The notes under the pieces: generated by a model | Told to the model about the DNA's origin: nothing | Databases searched by the model: none | Seen by the model: the letters and a program-made list of their open reading frames with translations, nothing else | NCBI GenBank assembly: GCA_030837345.1 | Contig: JAUPKQ010000162.1 | Coordinates: forward strand, 1 to 46,274 | Direction: 5' to 3' | Source of the DNA: Actinomycetota bacterium | GTDB lineage: Bacteria; Actinomycetota; Actinomycetes; Actinomycetales; Kineosporiaceae | DNA: 46,274 nucleotides | Shown here: positions 44,630-46,274 of the stretch, one piece after another | Position numbering within the stretch: the stretch's first letter is position 1 | Layout of the letters: each line of letters begins with the position of its first letter | Position numbers and translations under genes: made by a program

Positions 44630-45480
44630 ATCTCGTTTCCCATCCCTAACGGTAAGAGATCACGTTGGCCCGGAATTTGGTTTCCACTCCTTGCCGAACC
44701 TTTTCAGCGTAGGTTCCTATTTCACTCCCGACATCAGAAGCAAGATTACCCCTCTGTGTTTCTGTCATCTCGTTCACGGGTACCGGTGCTCCGGTCTTCG
44801 GGTCTTGTGGCCATTGTTCCCGGTCTGTCGGCGAGAGGTGCCCATGAATGCGAGCGGACTCGAACGCCTGGAGTGTCAGTCGGTCCTTCGCGGCGTCCAT
44901 TCCGTCGTTCGATCTGTCGATCGCGATCTGTTCGTTCGGTTTCCCGGAGTCGCCGGCGGCGAGGTTCTTGGCCTCGCTGAGAAAGAAATCGGTGATGATC
45001 GGGTAGGGGGCGTCGAGAGCTTTCCCAACCACGGTGAAGTCCAGAGGTGTGAGGAAGACGCTGGCGACTTTGGCTTGCTTCTTCTCACGTGTTTCGTCCA
45101 AGTTCTTGGCATCGGAAATGTCACCGTCGGCAAGATCTGAGATCATGGCCCCGGTCAGATAGGCGCTGTCTGCTGCCACCGAGGGAAGGCGGTCCTTCGT
45201 GCCGTTGGTCTTGTCCTCCAGGGCTGCCTGATCCATGCGGTAGGCGGAGTACGCCATGACCGTCCGGCCGATGAGCTTGCGGGACGCCCCGTCGCTTCCA
45301 ATGGCATTCAACGCTCTCCGGCTATCACCCCTCCTGACCAGCGCTCCATACCTGGGCCATCCCTCCTTCACCGTGACATACGGATTCGGGTATCCGCGTT
45401 TACCGGTATGGTCCTGGACGTCTACATTCTCCGGTGCAGTACCGATACGGTAACTCTTCTCGATGTCGGGGAGGTACATC
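44050..45480. other. low-GC segment spanning the lipoprotein and the 3' half of the large gene
   Basis: Counts by hand: 44701-44760 has 27 of 60 G+C (45%) and 44221-44280 has 30 of 60, against 45 of 60 (75%) at 45661-45720 and similar values through the dcw cluster. The change falls within two genes, not at their borders, so recombination within genes is likely. No transposase or tRNA is seen at either edge. Confidence 0.7.
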
Positions 45481-46091
45481 GAGAAGATCTGGGCGAGGGG
45501 GAGGCGGGCTTCGGGGATGATCTTTCCGGCGTCGGCGGTGGTGTGGATCGCCAGGGAGGAGATCTTGGCGGCGTTCCAGGGGATGGATTGTTCTTTGGGG
45601 GTGGTGGCTGGGTGTGTGTCGCGGGCGTGGTTGACGGTGGCTTCGGTGAGGAGTTCGGCGACGGCCCGGCCACGGCCGGGGCGGGCGGCGGATTCCTGGT
45701 CGGTGAGGAAGTACTTCGGCAGGTCGCTGTCGCCGAGGACGGCCTGGGCGGATTCGGGGCTGTTCTCGGCGGCGCGCAGGAGGCCACGGACCGGGTCGCG
45801 CAGGCCGGTGCTGTCCGGGCCGTCGCCGAAGGCCGTGGTCAGGGAGCGGGTCTCCCAGCAGTTGGGGTCCTTGCGCTCCGTCGCGGTCAGGACGGTGGCG
45901 GCCCGGTGCAGGAACCGTCCCCCGAACGGGACCCTGGCCAGGTCGCCGTAGGTGAACAGGACCCCCGCCGCTCCGGGATCCGTCGTCACCAGTTTCTCGG
46001 CGAAATCAGCAGGCAGGCGGTCAGGAGCACGCGACGCGGCGGCCAGGAGCCGGGCCAGGCCTGTGGCCGTGGCGTTCTGGACCTCGATCAC
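44646..46091 (-). CDS. large unrecognised actinomycete protein (DUF6571-like?), possibly 5'-truncated
   Basis: 481 residues from GTG 46091. It is mostly helical with no signal peptide, membrane helix or catalytic motif that I recognise. The N-terminal half, with TTDPGAAGVLFTYGDLARV and FLHRAATVLTATERKDPNCW, recalls a family of large actinomycete proteins of unknown function, from memory DUF6571; this is unconfirmed. The same frame stays open for 28 codons upstream of the GTG (to TGA 46178) and there reads like normal protein (LTAYENRVRADHLTR), and the GTG has no ribosome-binding site. So the start is doubtful and the gene may have lost its 5' end. The 3' half is low in GC and leads into the lipoprotein gene 16 bp away. 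Confidence 0.6.
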   Translation of the reverse strand: MIEVQNATATGLARLLAAASRAPDRLPADFAEKLVTTDPGAAGVLFTYGDLARVPFGGRFLHRAATVLTATERKDPNCWETRSLTTAFGDGPDSTGLRDPVRGLLRAAENSPESAQAVLGDSDLPKYFLTDQESAARPGRGRAVAELLTEATVNHARDTHPATTPKEQSIPWNAAKISSLAIHTTADAGKIIPEARLPLAQIFSMYLPDIEKSYRIGTAPENVDVQDHTGKRGYPNPYVTVKEGWPRYGALVRRGDSRRALNAIGSDGASRKLIGRTVMAYSAYRMDQAALEDKTNGTKDRLPSVAADSAYLTGAMISDLADGDISDAKNLDETREKKQAKVASVFLTPLDFTVVGKALDAPYPIITDFFLSEAKNLAAGDSGKPNEQIAIDRSNDGMDAAKDRLTLQAFESARIHGHLSPTDREQWPQDPKTGAPVPVNEMTETQRGNLASDVGSEIGTYAEKVRQGVETKFRANVISYR

Positions 46092-46274
46092 CTGCTTCGC
46101 GACCGCGGCCTTGTCCGGGTTGTCCGAGCGTGTCAGATGGTCGGCTCTTACACGATTTTCGTAGGCGGTGAGACGTCATGGACCGCGTCTCTTGTGCTGA
46201 TACCGGGTAAACGACCCGTCATTCCGGCGTTGAGGAATCAGTGTGTGCAGTTGCTGTCGTGTTCACGACGGTGA
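46092..46274. other. right-edge region without a supported gene
   Basis: Apart from the 28-codon extension of the minus-strand frame (46092-46175), no reading frame here is credible on either strand. A dyad GAGACG (46170-46175) and CGTCTC (46186-46191) flanks the point where that frame meets a stop codon, and might mark a rearrangement junction. Confidence 0.4.

Overview
The window is very GC-rich, uses many GTG and TTG starts, and carries the division and cell-wall (dcw) cluster in the order mraZ-rsmH-ftsL-ftsI-murE-[murF scar]-mraY-murD-ftsW-murG-murC-ftsQ-ftsZ-pgeF-yggS-sepF-yggT-divIVA. MoxR, DUF58 and transglutaminase genes lie upstream, and traR/dksA, lspA, rluD and dnaE1 lie downstream. 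This is the arrangement of a filamentous or related actinomycete. The order Streptosporangiales is my best guess, made from memory of gene order and not verified. MurE has the DNPR motif, which points to meso-diaminopimelate peptidoglycan.

Layout: (1) 1-5.2 kb, a DNA-damage block: the 3' part of dnaE2, a class I methyltransferase and dinB (Pol IV), the last two behind a palindrome that would overlap the transcription start. (2) 5.4-10.7 kb, a DUF3040 membrane protein on +, then moxR-DUF58-tgpA on -. (3) 10.7-30.2 kb, the dcw cluster, tightly packed with many GTGA stop/start overlaps. It has a promoter with 10-bp-spaced MraZ-type boxes, a structured mraZ-rsmH leader, and a separate ftsZ promoter carrying a perfect palindrome. 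(4) 30.3-32.9 kb, DUF167, TraR/DksA, LspA and an RluD-type synthase. (5) 32.9-38.3 kb on -, a phosphofructokinase and two membrane diguanylate cyclases, both with intact active sites and I-sites. (6) 38.6-42.6 kb, dnaE1 and a small membrane protein. (7) 42.6-46.3 kb on -, a secreted serine hydrolase of the D,D-peptidase/class C type, a lipoprotein, and a large unrecognised actinomycete protein, the last two partly in a segment of clearly lower GC.

The most striking observation is that murF, an essential gene always expected between murE and mraY, is absent. In its exact place is a 48-codon open frame that starts like MurF and still overlaps both neighbours by GTGA junctions, as an in-frame internal deletion would leave it. 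Other notable points are the tandem-hairpin leader of rsmH, perfect dyads at the ftsZ and methyltransferase-dinB promoters, repeated in-frame 12-18 bp expansions in division proteins (FtsI, FtsQ, MurC), and the low-GC two-gene module at the right edge.
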